This document shows, one piece after another, positions 25,360 through 37,146 of a DNA stretch of 64,000 nt. Numbering within the stretch: the stretch's first letter is position 1; the number at the start of each line of letters is the position of its first letter. This DNA is from Tetradesmus obliquus (taxonomy: Eukaryota > Chlorophyta > Chlorophyceae > Sphaeropleales > Scenedesmaceae). Below the pieces are notes generated by a model that was not told where the DNA came from, searched no databases, and was given only the letters and a program-made list of their open reading frames with translations. Position numbers and translations under genes: made by a program. The stretch covers positions 5,456,001 to 5,520,000 of the forward strand of contig CP126193.1 in the NCBI GenBank assembly GCA_030272155.1, in the 5' to 3' direction.

Positions 25360-28300
25360 TCTGCTCGGGCATTTTGTTCCAGGTCAGCAAGCTGTGGAAA
25401 GTACTGGCGGTGTCACGGCAACTTGCTTTGTCAGTGGGAGAGAGCAGAAACGCAGCGTTGGTGCTGCTGCATGCCGCTGCAAAAGCACTGACATTTGCCG
25501 CACATGGCATGCAGCAGCAGGCAGAGCAGACCGCCAGCAGTAGCAGCAGCGCCGACCGCGGCAGCAGCGGCAGTGACTGCCGTGGTCCGCTGAGGAGGCT
25601 GCGAGGCTGCAGCATCAGGTGCTTAGCGGGCTCTATGTGCTGGACAGATGCTGGCGAAGAAGGGGCTGCGTGGGTTTCAACAGCAGGGACTTGCTCATTG
25701 GCTTCGATCAGCACGTGGAAGCAGCAGCTCTGCAGCAGATGATTGCAGTCTGCAGCCTGCTGCAGACACATGTGCAGCAGGCGCCACAGCAGCATGGGCT
25801 GCAGCACAGCAGCGCCGGTGCCGTTGGCAGCAGCAGCAGCAGCAGCTGTAAGGTGTAAGATAGAAAGCAGTAAGTTTTCATAGATGTCGTTGTTTTCGAG
25901 ATTGTTCTAGTCGCTTCGAGTGAGTTGTCGAATGGTGTGGATCGATCTCGAATGTACAAGGTTTCTCCGGATCTCTCCGGAGGTAGTATGATGTAGCTTT
26001 GCAGGATGCTTCTAGTAGTGTTAATTCTGGATGTTTCTTGTGAATATACTATGTGGGAGACGACTATATAAAGGGGTGCCAGTCCACCATTCTTCAGTCG
26101 ATCAAGAAGTGTTCGATCTAGCAGCGATCTCTCAAGCGCCCCACAGTTGTTCGGCTTCTCCTCTGTAACTAACTGGAATACTCTCTGTCTCCGGTCTACA
26201 TCGATTCAGTTAGTATCCAGTCTAGTTCGCAGAAGGGTTCGGATCCTGTGCCTTCGATTGACAGTAGTTGTGAAACGCCGCAGTTGTGGTAGCTGAGACT
26301 GTGCATGCCGGGAGAGTACAATCCGGCAAAGGAGAAGCCTAAGGTCCAGTTGTTGCGTCCTGCAGCTGGTGGTGTGCTGCGAAGCGAGGAGGGAGGGGTC
26401 TACGCGCCTGTGACCCCTGTGCGACACTTCAGCAAGCCGCGTTCCTCACGTCCTTCAGCCCATCGATAAGGCCCGCAAGCGTCGTTGCCTGAAGAAGGTG
26501 CGTCGCGACATCTTCATCAAGCTCAAGCCTGCACCCATCGTGCCCTATCGCCACAAGCTTCCTGCTCCTGGTAACCTTACCTACGAGCAGATCCTCAAGC
26601 GAGCAGAGGAGCTGACTAAGCGTGAGCAGCAGGCTAAGCAGCAGCGCATTCGCCAGGAGTTGATTAGGCGTCTGAGTCTGGCAAAGCAGTCTGTGCAGCC
26701 AGCAGCAGCTTGTGTTGCAGTAGCAGCGAGTGCTGTTCGTGGCTCTCCTGTGTGTGGTGTTGATTGGGTGCCTTGTGATATTAGGTATTCTGAGTATTCT
26801 AGTGAGTCTGATTGTGATACCGTGAGCTCTGTGTGCTCACCTGTGGCAGCAGACGATTGTGAGTCGATTTGTTAGGTTATCGACTCGAGTTGTTCAGTGA
26901 GCTGTATTGTTGTGTATCGTCTTGTGAGCAGTGTTTATTGTTCTAGATTGTTCTAGTTTGATCTAGAGCAATCGATTGGTGTTCGACAGTATTGAGAGTC
27001 TCGAGATTTGTAGTGTGAAAGTCGTGGAGGTTTCTAGACGATTCTTGTGTAACACAAGGATCAATTGACTTGTGTAGTTGTTGTGAGTCCAGATACTTCT
27101 TGACTATTTTGGTGTCTTCTGGTGTGTAGAAGTCTCTAGTATTTTCCAGTGTCTTCTAGTGTGTTCTGGTATCTTCTGTTGTTCCCGTGTTATCTCATCA
27201 CTGCTCAGTGGTGTGTGACCATGACTACTGTGCCCATGCCTACGCCGCTCACTTTGGAGCAGGCACAGCAGGCAATTGGTGAATTGGTTGCTAAGGTGCA
27301 GCAGTTGGAGCAGCAGATAGTTGGTTTTCAGCTTGGTGCAGCGGCTGCGACTGCTAGTACCTCTACTCAGCGGCTGAAGCTTCCAAAGCCGCCTGAGACA
27401 AATGGCACCAACCCCAGTGCCATCAACTGGTGCTACAAGATGGAGACATACCTTCAGGCCCAGGGCACGGACCTGAACCTGGCTAGCACAGTCGCCTATG
27501 CAGCCAGCTTCCTCAAGGACTCTGCGCTGAACTGGTGGCTGCGCTACCAACAGGAGGTGGCAACTGGCAAGCGCCAGCCTTTCGCCAACTGGGCTGCCTT
27601 CAAGCAGGAGTTCATTGACATGTTCACTCCTGTGAAGCCAGACTATGACGCTCGCAATAAGCTGGACCACTTGGTGCAGAACCGCAGCGTGTTTGACTAC
27701 GCTTCACGCTTCAACACGCTGATGCTGGAGCTGCCCAACATGGACGAGGCCGACCGCGTACACTTCTTCATCAAGGGCCTCAAGCCAGAGATCCGCATGC
27801 ACGTGACACTGCACAAACCAGCAACACTGCACGAGGCGGTGGAGCTGGCCATTCAGGCAGATGGCCTGTTGTGGGGCATGCACAAAGGGCGTAAGGCCCA
27901 GAGCTACGCTCCGCGGCCCAATTTTCCTGTGCAGCGGCAACAGGTGGACTCTGGACCGACGCCCATGGAGCTGGGCAACATGGAGCCAGAAGAGGGTGTC
28001 CAGGCAGAACTGCACTATGTGCAGGGAAAGCGCAAGGCTATCAAGTGCTTCTACTGCCAGCGCGCCGGCCACCGCATTGCGGACTGCCGTCAGCGGAAGA
28101 TTGATGAGCATAAGGACCGGCGCGCACAGCAATTCAAGCCGCCGGCACAGCAGCAGCGGCAGCCGCAGTTCCAGAGCAAGGAAGGCAAGCCACCAAGCCG
28201 TCGCTCAGCAAACTGAGTGGCGCGCTTGATATGGGTCAGTCAACGCGCGCCGAGAAGGCATCACCCCGGACGCCTGATGACCCATGTGACCAGGTAGAGG

Positions 28301-30211
28301 GCAGTGAACCCCGAGTTCAACCAGCGGCCCTGGGAAAAGCGGGTACCCGTCGGAGGCGGTTGAGGGACCGTGAGATCTGGTTGCTCGATGCAGCTGTGAT
28401 GACTCAGTTGCTGGACGACTACGGGCCGTTCTCTGTAGACGCCTGCGCTGGCCCTAGCACCGCTCAGGCTAAGAAGTTCTACACTGGCTACCGGACCTTC
28501 CGCGAGGCCAATGTCAGCGGCAAGTCTGTATGGCTGAACGCGCCCTTCCGCCGCGCTGGGTTGTTCTTGCGGCACTACCTGGAGTGCAAGAGCAAGGCCC
28601 CGGAGAGCACTAGTGGGGTCTTCCTTGTGCCAAAGTGGGATCGCGCACCTTGGTGGGGTTTAACCAAGGGCATGACTGTGGTGAAGGAGTTCTCAGTGGG
28701 CACCACAGGCATTCTACGCAGTCCGCCCATGCGTCCTGGTGAGGACTGGGTGGAGATGCCACCGCTGAAGTGGCCATTGGTGGTGCTACGTGATGAGCCT
28801 GTGGTGGCGGAGCAGGCAGCACCTACGGCAGAGTTAGCGGGCTTGCAGCCAACTAGCAACAAGCTGATCAGGTTGCAGGCCAAGTGCCGTGGTGACGTGT
28901 TGAGCGTGCTGCTTGACAGTGGTGCTAGTGAGGATTACATCGATCCTGGTACAGTATCGAAGCTCCACCTTTCAGTGCTAAGCTTGGGAGACCGTCAAGT
29001 GCAGCTCGGCAATGGTGCATTGCAAGACTGCAGCCGTTGTCAGACCCTCTGTCACGCCGTCCTGACCTAGCATCGTTCATCTCAAGCGTCGCAGATGACT
29101 CGTTCCTGAAGATGGTGCGCAAGGGCTATGAGGCAGACCCCATGTACCGTGAGCCGCCATCCGTGCTGGCAGAGCATGGTGGACTCTGGTACATGCCGGG
29201 AGAGCGGCTAGCGATTCCTCGCGATGCTAGCCTGAAGCAGCTGATCTTGAGCAGAGTTTAATTGATGAATACGAGGCGTCACACCATGGTGGGCGAGACA
29301 CAGGCCGCCGCAAGCGTAGGCGCCGTGGTTGAGCAACGAGGACGTTGCTCTCAGAAGAGGGGGCATGATGTAAGGTGTAAGATAGAAAGCAGTAAGTTTT
29401 CATAGATGTCGTTGTTTTCGAGATTGTTCTAGTCGCTTCGAGTGAGTTGTCGAATGGTGTGGATCGATCTCGAATGTACAAGGTTTCTCCGGATCTCTCC
29501 GGAGGTAGTATGATGTAGCTTTGCAGGATGCTTCTAGTAGTGTTAATTCTGGATGTTTCTTGTGAATATACTATGTGGGAGACGACTATATAAAGGGGTG
29601 CCAGTCCACCATTCTTCAGTCGATCAAGAAGTGTTCGATCTAGCAGCGATCTCTCAAGCGCCCCACAGTTGTTCGGCTTCTCCTCTGTAACTAACTGGAA
29701 TACTCTCTGTCTCCGGTCTACATCGATTCAGTTAGTATCCAGTCTAGTTCGCAGAAGGGTTCGGATCCTGTGCCTTCGATTGACAGTAGTTGTGAAACGC
29801 CGCAGCAGCACTGGCGGCAGCAGCGGCGGCATGAGAAGCAGCAGCAGCAGCAGCTTTTCTCAGGGCGGACCATCCGCCAGACAGCAGCAGCAGCAGCAAC
29901 CAGCAACCAGCACCCCTGCATATCATGCAGCCCTGTTGGACCTGCTGCCTGGCGGGCAGGCATGCCTGGATGCCTGGTGGCGGGCCACTGCAGACGGAGC
30001 AGCAGCTGCAAGGGCCGGTGCTGGCGTGCAAGTGTTGCAGCTGCTGAAATGGAGCGACGACAGTGCCTATTTGCTGGAAAGCATCCCCTCTATGCGCAGC
30101 AGCCTGGCCGTGCACAGCACACAGCTGCCTCCTGCACCACCTACGCTTGCGCCTCGAGAGGTGTACCTGCAGCTGTTTGTGGGGCGGCAGCTACTTGCAG
30201 CGACCTTGTTT

Positions 30212-30253
<42 letters not shown>

Positions 30254-31108
30254 TCCCGCGCAGGTGACCAGCAGCTTGACAGTGAGTGGATGCCACGCCT
30301 GCACGGCTGCAACACCGCCTTACGCAGCCGCATCCGCACCAGTGCAGGCCTGCAAGGGGTGTCAGGCAGCCTGGTGCAGCTGCTGGAGGGCCCTGCTGCG
30401 CCGCTGCACGCGCTGGCTGTGCCGTGCTCTGTGGAGGGCTTCTGGGCTGCTGAGCCGCTGCAGCAACAGGCAGCAGGCAGCGGGTCGCCTGGAGAGCAGC
30501 TGTTTGCGCTGAAAGCAGCGCTGGATGGTGTGGGAGGCTGGGAGGCACCAGGTGGGCAGGTGGCAGGCTGTACGCAGCCCTGTAGCTCGACATGGATGAC
30601 TAACTTGCCTGCAGTTGACTGGGTTACTTTGTTGTTTTGTACGACCTTGGCAGTGCTGTTTCAGCTGCCATGTGTACGATCAACAGCATGCGTCATCATG
30701 TTTGCATGGCCCTGTGGTCAATCACACCAGTGACCCATGTGTGCCATGTGCCATTCTCATGTGCTTGCAGGAGCGCCGCTAGACACTGCAGGCTGCACAG
30801 GCCTGATCGACTGCTGCGTGCGCTGTGACAGCTTCCAGGCAGCAGATATAGTGGCAGCAGCTAAGCTGCTGGCACGTGTCTGCGGCCCAGCAGGCAGCTG
30901 GGCTGATCCAGCCACGGCAGGAGCTGTAGCATCTGCACTAATCAGCCTAATCAAGCGGGCAGCTGCAGTTATGCAAGCAGCAGGTCAGGCGCAGGGCCAG
31001 GCCGGCGTGCGGCGTGCGGCAGACAAGGCTGAAACAGCGGCGCGCTGCTTCCCTGCTGCTGTGCCTAGCATCGTGCAGAGCTGCCTGGGCACGCTAGCTG
31101 GCAGCCTG

Positions 31109-31139
<31 letters not shown>

Positions 31140-32022
31140 GTGGTGATGGTGGAAGCATGTTCAGCCAGCAGCAGCACCGGGCAAGTGCAGCACTGCTGGC
31201 TGTGCTGCTGGGCAGGTCACTGTTCACGATGTCGGATGCGCAGGAGGCAGCAGCAGCGGCAGCAGGCAGCACACCTGCTCAGCTGTTTGCCAGGTGAGGC
31301 GTGGTGATGCAGCATTGACTCCTTTTGCCGTCCTTTGTACCCGGTAGGGCCTTTTCTGCGCGCCGCACACTCTCCCCTTTTACGGCCGCTTGAATCCCAT
31401 TCTTCAGACACAGTTCACGCAACTGCGCAGCTCCCAGGACATTGTCTCTTACTATGCCGCCACGCCCTTGCTTTCAACCCGCATGCCTCCGCAGGTGCCT
31501 GATTGTCAAGCCCAGTTTCAAAGAGCAATGGCGCCGCACTGGCAGCACAACAAGCCCTGGCAGCACAGGCAGCCACGCATCAACTGCAGCTGCAGCCGAG
31601 CCAGACAGCACTGATGCAGATCATGAGTGGGCTAGTATCCAGCCGGCAGTCAGCCGCGGTGCCACTGTGCACGGCCTGTGGAGGGGCTGGCAGGCCGCGC
31701 TGCTGCAGGTGTTTGGGCAGCTGCATGTGGCGCTGAGGCAGCTGGGCCTGACGGCTGCTGCTGCTGCTGCATCTGCTGAGCCTGCTGCTGGTGGTCCTGC
31801 CAGCAGCAGCAGCAGGGAGGGACTGGCAGGCGGCGGGAGCGGCGAGGCAGCCGACACCAGCGCCGAACGTAACACTGGCATTAACTCCAACAGGAGCAGC
31901 AGCGGCACAACTGCAGGCAGGCAGCCAAAGTGGAGCTACTTGCTGCAGCTGCATGGCTGTGACAGGTGGGGGGCAGCAGCACGAACTTTTCAGCAGAGGT
32001 GGCCTGACGTGCTAGCGGCCAT

Positions 32023-32067
<45 letters not shown>

Positions 32068-32407
32068 TGCTGCAGGCAGTGATGCCAGAAGCCCAAGTGA
32101 ACCAGGCAGCAGCAGCAGCTCAGATGTTTTCGGGGCTGGCAGTCAGCAGCAGCCAGCAGATGTCGACGAGCTGTATGCAGATGCGCTGCAGCTGTGCAGG
32201 GCGCTGGTGGCTGCTGCGCCGCTTCCTCTAGTGTGCAACAACCCGGGCTGTGCCAACATGTGTGGCTTGAGTGAGGCTGCTGCTGCCAGCAAGCTGTGTG
32301 CTGGTTGCCGCTGCCGCTACTGCAGCGCTGCCTGCCAGTCTGCTGATTGGAAGCGGCACAGGCGCGCCTGCAAGCGCATGGCTGCTGCAGGGCAGACTTG
32401 CAGCTGA
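24452..32407 (+). CDS. MYND-type zinc-finger protein, split by an LTR element
   Basis: Host gene read from ATG 24452 (MASSSSPGNRTGLILCDPVD). Exons: 24452-24983, 25264-25846 resuming at 29810 to 30551, 30771-31293 and 31495-32407; junction phases agree. The protein is helical and rich in Ala, Gln and Ser, with polyQ at about 25310-25360 and 30211-30251 and polySer at about 32027-32066. It ends in a MYND finger: CNNPGCANMCG, then KLCAGCRCRYCSAACQ and DWKRHRRACKRM, giving the CxxC, CxxC, CxxxC, HxxxC ligand set. MYND fingers bind proline-rich partners, often in transcriptional regulators. The retrotransposon at 25847-29804 lies inside an exon; the host frame is the same on both sides. A second oddity is a frame switch at about 25560-25580, and 31510-31660 reads well in two frames. 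The allele shown is therefore probably not functional as it stands, or contains assembly errors. Confidence 0.8.
25308..25360 (+). repeat. CAG run coding polyglutamine
   Basis: About 17 CAG units in the second exon of the MYND gene, read as Gln in the supported frame (after GPASK). Similar coding CAG runs lie at 30211-30251 (Gln), 32027-32066 (Ser), 39622-39668 (Ala or Gln) and 49117-49144 (in an intron). Confidence 0.85.
25847..26282 (+). repeat. 5' LTR
   Basis: 436 bp, TG...CA ends, matching 29369-29804 base for base as far as I could compare. It carries the TATA box at 26064 and short inverted motifs (CTCCGGA twice). A primer-binding site should follow directly; the bases there (TGGTAGCTGAG) only loosely resemble the tRNA-Met 3' end used by many relatives. 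Confidence 0.93.
26064..26071 (+). promoter_or_regulatory. LTR TATA box
   Basis: TATATAAA inside the 5' LTR, followed by GGGG. It is about 218 bp from the LTR start, a usual place for the element's own promoter. The same box lies in the 3' LTR at 29586-29593, where it points into the rest of the host exon. Confidence 0.65.
26498..26875 (+). mobile_element. Leader open frame of the LTR element
   Basis: A 125-residue open frame between the 5' LTR and gag, beginning MRRDIFIKLKPAPIVPYRHK and continuing into a basic, Gln/Lys/Arg-rich helix. I do not recognise a domain. It may be translated, or may simply be leader sequence. Confidence 0.4.
27221..28216 (+). mobile_element. gag of the LTR element
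   Basis: Encodes the capsid/nucleocapsid precursor. A coiled-coil-like start (EQAQQAIGELVAKVQQLEQQ) is followed by a retrotransposon gag domain (FLKDSALNWWLRY, then FKQEFIDMFTPV, then FDYASRFNTLMLELPNMDEA) and a C-terminal CCHC zinc knuckle, CFYCQRAGHRIADC. This domain order is typical of Ty3/Gypsy elements. ATG 27221 was chosen because the family-like coiled coil begins soon after it. Confidence 0.88.
28231..29070 (+). mobile_element. Protease and methyltransferase-like region of the LTR element
   Basis: Second frame of the element, closely following gag. Its middle reads FSVDACAGPSTAQAKKFYT, then SVWLNAPFRRAGLFLRHYL, which resembles the F-x-DxCA ... W-x-NPPF layout of phage-type N6-adenine methyltransferases, with NAPF in place of NPPF. 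Its end has LLDSGASEDYID, the active-site motif of a retropepsin-like aspartic protease. The methyltransferase resemblance is from memory of the family and could be structural only. Confidence 0.6.
29369..29804 (+). repeat. 3' LTR
   Basis: 436 bp, equal in length and apparently in sequence to 25847-26282. It is followed at once by GCAGC and the remainder of the interrupted host exon. Confidence 0.93.
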
Positions 32408-33424
32408 GGGGCGATGAGTGTGGATGTAGGTGTGCGAGCAGCTGCGTGACACGCGGCATGCTGCTTTGGCAAATATACAGAGTGTAGCAAATGATGTGGT
32501 GCAGCTTTTACAGTGATAACGCTGCCATCAGCACAGATGTTTGTGTTTGGAGCTGGACATCGTTGCTGCCGGGTTTGGGGCGGCGATGCAGCAGCAGATG
32601 CTGGACCAGCTGTATGCCGACGGTAGGGGTGCAGGGGTGTTGTCCGTGTGGCGGGTAGGTTGGAAATAGTTACTTCCCAGGTGCAACTGGTAGTACACAG
32701 CATTAAATGCGGTACAGGTTGGGGGTTATGCCTGTCGCACAGGGCTCGCCTGTCATGTGGCTGCTGTCGCCGACGCATCCAGCCACTGGCATGGCATATG
32801 GCTCAGCAGGCATAGGTAGGTACTGGTGCTGATGATTGCTGTTCACAGCGCAGGTGCTGTTTTTGAGCTTGTGCTCTTAGCAAAGCGATGTTGATTCTAC
32901 AGTGCTCGCCAGAGTTGCAGTTGTGAAGCGTTGCAGGTAACACACAGAGTGGAAAGTTCCAGTTTGTAGGAGGTCGGCGTTGTACTACAAAGGGATGGAA
33001 CCAGCCTGGCACAGGCTGTGCCACTTGCAGTTGTACACAGTGCACGGCTAGTCATATGCGTAACGAATGTGTCCGCTTACACTGTATCTCAGGAACCTTG
33101 TTGCACCGCAAAGGGATGAAGGGTTGGCCGAAAAAACAAGAGAACCAGGCGCTAAACCCTGCAAAGCCCTGCTGCAAGCAAGCTACCTGGCGGCCCACCA
33201 GCATCACCAGCTGGACAAGCTGTTGCATTGTGGCTGTACTCGTGCTGGGAAAAGCCGATAGCATGGGTTGGGCGTAAGCACACAGCACTGCCTTCATCAC
33301 AATTTGTGTGTTACACAAACGGGAACACATCACTGTGGGCCAAATACAGACACCACCTACACAACTCTGCAACCCTCAGTCGAGCAACCATCCCTACCAT
33401 CATGATGATCATTCCTCGCCACCG
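32408..33424. other. Convergent intergenic region
   Basis: Lies between the 3' ends of the MYND gene (+) and the transporter (-). No gene was seen; it should contain both 3' UTRs. A TTACA at 33311-33315 is a TGTAA on the - strand. Confidence 0.65.
33311..33315 (-). terminator. Putative TGTAA poly(A) signal, transporter gene
   Basis: TGTAA, the usual chlorophyte polyadenylation signal, lies on the - strand about 110 nt past the transporter stop codon. The motif is short, so chance is possible. Confidence 0.4.
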
Positions 33425-36400
33425 TCACTGCCTTGCATCACTCTTATCTTCATGCGTCTGCAATACCAGCCCCCCCATCTCCATATCCCTTGGCTCCACT
33501 GCCTGCCCTGCCTGGAAGCTGATGTCACAGCTTAGGGCATGAGCTAGCGCCAGCTCCCCACTGCACTGCTCCTGCTGCTGTGCTGCACCCTCTTCCTCTG
33601 TGCTCACTGTCTGCCAGCTGGCGGCGCCCGGCAGCGAGTACTCAGACCTGCCACCAATGCTGCTGCTGCTTTTCAGCCAGTCAGCTGAAATCGCCCAGCT
33701 GCTGCTGCTGCTGCTGCTGTGCCTGCCAAAGCTCCCATTGCTGCTGGACATGCGAGACAGCAGCCGTTGGAGCTTTGAGCCCTGGCGGCTCACACCAGGC
33801 TGGCAGCAGGTACCCTCCTGACCTCCTGCTGCTCCCGCACAACCCTCGCCAGCTGCAAGGTACTTGGCCTTGATCCGCCCCCATATGCCTGCAGGATGTG
33901 CGTCCCCGTCACCGTCAGGTTTGCTGCTGCTGCTGCTGCTTCTGCTGTGCTGCTTGCCGTACAGACGGTCCAGGTCAGCCACTGAGTCAGGCTGCGGCTG
34001 GCCCATCGTCTCAGGCAGCATGCTGAGCAGCGCAGCCGTCAGCAGCGCAACCACGCCCACAGCAGCAAACGGCGTCGTCGCTGGCAACCCCAGCTGCTCA
34101 CTCGCATACAGAATCCCGGGGGCAATCACCCCGCCCAGCCGGCTAGCCTGATTTGTGCCAGCTAGCGCGACAGATCTGATGCCTGTGGGGAAGATCTCGG
34201 CTGCATATACATATGAGATGGTCCAGGTACCACTGCAGCAAGCCTTGCCAGCACTGGCGAGTGCGATGGTCTTCCATCCGGGGGGTAGCAGGCTGCAGGC
34301 GCAGCAGGCCAGCCCTGTGAGCAGCACGCCTGTGCCGACGGTGATGCGGCGGCCCAGGGTGTCCACGGCTGCTCCTGCAAGCAGCGCTGCCGGCACTTCA
34401 CCTGGTGATGTAGGAGGAGCAGCAGCAGCCAAGAAGGTGCTGTTATGGGTGGTGTTGAAGGTGGCACATCCAAGGCTCAGGTACCTGTTGAGCACCAAGC
34501 TGCTGCATTGAAGGGAGAGAAATTGCTGCAGCAAGCAGCATACACCCCGCGAGCCCTGCAAATGAGTGCTGCCGTGCGCAACGGTGATGGCTTCCAGAGC
34601 AAACAACTTGATGTTGCAACAGACCTGCCGTCCCGACTGCCACATGCTGTATGATGCTGTTCAGCTGCTCACCAATTGAGGTGAGGAAGAAGTTGGTGTA
34701 CAGTGAGCCCTGCGTTGGGGTGGGGTGAGCAAAAAGGCAAGCAACATGTTACATTGGGCTGTGGCAGAGCTGCTGTGCACCACATCACTTGTGACAAACG
34801 TGCACAAGATGGAGCCAGCACTGCACATACTGTCATGGCCCCTTGCACACAGCAGAGGCATCGATACAGATCCATCAAGTGCTGTGCAGCGAGCAGAATC
34901 AAGGAGCCGCCGCCAAAAGACCCACCTGCAAAGAGTCCGTGGCCAGGTTGATTGTGTAAAAGCAGATCGCCATGACTGTGCACAGCAGCGCTGTGACGAC
35001 AAAGTACCGCGCAAGCAGGGCATGGCTGAACAGCGCCAGCAACCCACTGTCGGGCTGCGTGTCTGGCTGCTGCTTCTGCCCCTGTTGCTGCTGGTGCTGC
35101 TGTTCATGCTTGTCCTGCACTGCCTGCTTTGCATGTGCGGCTGCGTTGTCATGTCCAGATAGCAATGCTGTACAGTCGCTGTCAAGGAGATTGCCGTCAC
35201 TATCAATGTCATTGCTGGTTGCGCCTGCCGCCAGAGGGGCGGCTGACAGCCCAACCTTGCAAGCCTGTTCAGCTGACACATCAGCTGCTGCTGCCCCCTG
35301 CTGCTGCAAGCTCCTGCTGCTGCTGGTGTCGCCGCTGCCCTTCCCACAACAATCAGCATCACTCATTCCATCTGCTGCACCCTCCCCTTGCCCTTCACAC
35401 TCTGCTGCTCTGTCTGCTGCTGCAGTGAGCTCCACAGTGTGTGTGATGTCCAACCCCTCAGGCAGCTGCCGCCCATTCACAGCAGCTAGCCAGCTCAGTG
35501 CCTGGCGTGCCTCCTGCTGCCGCCCCTTCAGCAACAGCCAGCGGGGCGACTCAGGGAAGGGCAGCAGCAGCAGCCCAGTGATGCAGCAGATGGCTGCAAT
35601 CGCCAGGTTGAGCAGGCGCCAGTCCTGCAGCCAGAAGGCCAGCAGCGGCAACAGCCATTCGCCAAGGTGGTAGATCATCTGGGAGGCGGTGCCAGCCCTG
35701 CAGTGCGGAAAGCAGTGTGAGGAGGGATTGCAGCAGCAGGGGAGAGCAGCGTCAGTGCGGCAAACCACTAGTGAAGCACGCGTGCGTTTGTGTAAAGTCC
35801 CTGTCAATGTGTATTCACAGCAGGCAATGCATGCATCGTCATTTGAGCACGCGTGCAGCACCGCCCTGCACTGCATGTCCCGCGCTGCAGTGCTGTACCA
35901 CACAGCCCATGCTACCAGCATGCGCTGCTGCTGACGCAGCTGCTGCTTGACCCCGTTTGCCTCTCACCTGCCCCTAAAGGCTGGCCCCACTGCCTCTGTT
36001 GACAGCACGTAGCTGGCAATGGGCAGCCCTGCAGAGCAGAAGCCCTGCAGCGCACGCCACAGCACGTACTGGTTGTAGCTGCGGCTGCTGGCGCCCAGCA
36101 GCGCTGCTGCTGCTGAGGCGGCATTGGACAGCAGCAGGCAGCGCTTGCGGCCGTACGTGTCAGACAGCCAGCCAAACATGCAGGAGCCCACCCAGTACCT
36201 GCGCAGCAGCGGACAGAGCATGAAGCCAGTGCGGTTGCAACACTATTCACAAGATGCTGCAGAAGCCTAACCAGCTGGGAAGATTGCGGCATGCGGCACA
36301 TGCCAGCTGCTTGATCTCACAGGCGGCAACCCACTGCAAAAGCAGCACTCCGGCAGAACATGGGCTGATATGGGCACTGCAGTTGAACATGTTGCAGGCA

Positions 36401-37146
36401 TGGCACCTGTACAGCAATATGGCTAACACCGGTGTGTCGCATGCATGAAGAAGGCAGCAGCACACCGTTTGATTAATCATTTACAGCTGCCGCAGCAACA
36501 AATGCTCATTGTGAGGGGCTAACACATAAGCAAGCAGTACTTCGTTGTAGCAGCCGCTTACCCCAGAAAGAACATGGCATTCACCAGCCCTACTTTCCAG
36601 CTGTCACTGCACACCAGCCCAAACGACGATACAAGGCTGCTGTATGGCGCAATCCAGGAGTACTGCTCTGGTGATAGACTGCAGAAGCCTGTTCCGCTGC
36701 TCAGCACCGCTGCACACTGAGCATCTGCAGGGTTGCTGCAAGTCCAGGCTGGCTTCTGTGTGGTGAACACCATGTCCAGCACAACCAGTGCTAGGGTAGC
36801 CCATGAGCAGCTGCTGGCAAGGAGCACCAAGACCTGCAGCAGCGGCAGCAGCAGCGGTGGCAGCAGCAGCACAGGGTGCAATCAGGTGCTACGCGGTGCT
36901 TGAAGAGCACTGCAAGTATGCAGCGCAGCAGCCATGGTGATAAGCAGCCATAGCTAGCAGATGTGAGACATGATGCAGCACATGAAACATGCAAAGGCCA
37001 GCAGTTGCAACAGAGTAAATTGCAAGGCTTGCAGGATGACCATTTCCATGCCTGTGCTGCAGGAGACACCCTTGCCACCGCCACAGACCCACCTGGCCCC
37101 TGCCCATGCCCCCAACATGCTTGCTGATGACATCGTCGAACAGCAT
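33425..37146 (-). CDS. SLC22-like major facilitator transporter
   Basis: Six exons with fully consistent phases: 37146-37093, 36833-36562, 36198-35968, 35697-34926, 34709-34673 and 34401-33425, giving about 780 residues. The start MLFDDVISKHVGGMGRGQ matches the usual SLC22 opening. An extracellular Cys-bearing loop follows (WTCSNPADAQC...), then WVGSCMFGWLSDTYGRKR (MFS motif A after TM2), PESPRWLLLKG after TM6, SLYTNFFLTSIG joining EVPAALLAGAAVDTLGRR, and AEIFPTGIRS near TM10. The family moves organic cations, anions or zwitterions across membranes; the substrate is not readable here. Two features are unusual: the cytoplasmic TM6-TM7 loop carries about 150 Ser/Ala/Gln/Asp-rich residues, and a C-terminal tail of about 170 residues is Ser-rich. 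The short 37-nt exon is supported by a perfect phase-1 junction, so the open frames in the following 271-nt intron are rejected. Head-to-head with the unknown gene at 37.7 kb. Confidence 0.92.

Larger units (their letters stand above)
25847..29804 (+). mobile_element. LTR retrotransposon, Ty3/Gypsy type, incomplete
   Basis: 3,958-bp element bounded by two direct 436-bp LTRs that look identical by eye, so the insertion is recent. It starts TGTAAGG and ends GCCGCA, and is flanked by GCAGC on both sides (25842-25846 and 29805-29809), consistent with a 5-bp target duplication although the site is itself CAG-repetitive. A purine-rich stretch (AGAAGAGGGGGCATGA) precedes the 3' LTR. The 3.1-kb interior carries a small leader frame, a gag gene and a frame with an aspartic-protease motif plus a methyltransferase-like segment; only a short trace of later pol is seen, and no reverse-transcriptase or integrase core was recognised. 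It is therefore broken or non-autonomous. It sits in an exon of the MYND gene. Family assignment rests on gag type and zinc knuckle. Confidence 0.93.

Noticed and set aside
25847-29809. The LTR element acting as a spliced-out intron of the MYND gene (GTAAGG at its start, CAG at its end)
   Set aside because: Joining those sites does not keep the host reading frame.
31503-31736. Alternative frame (AALAAQQALAAQAATHQLQ...) in the last MYND exon
   Set aside because: It looks protein-like, but only the other frame joins the preceding exon in phase and continues to the MYND finger; kept as an uncertainty in that entry.
34402-34672. Frames giving a membrane-like stretch (LAGCMLLAAAISLP) in the transporter gene
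   Set aside because: Joining 34673 directly to 34401 restores the family sequence TSIG-EVPAALL in phase, so this stretch is intron.
34661-35362. Long - strand frame overlapping transporter exon 4
   Set aside because: Shadow frame; exon 4 in the other frame carries PESPRWLL and joins its neighbours in phase.
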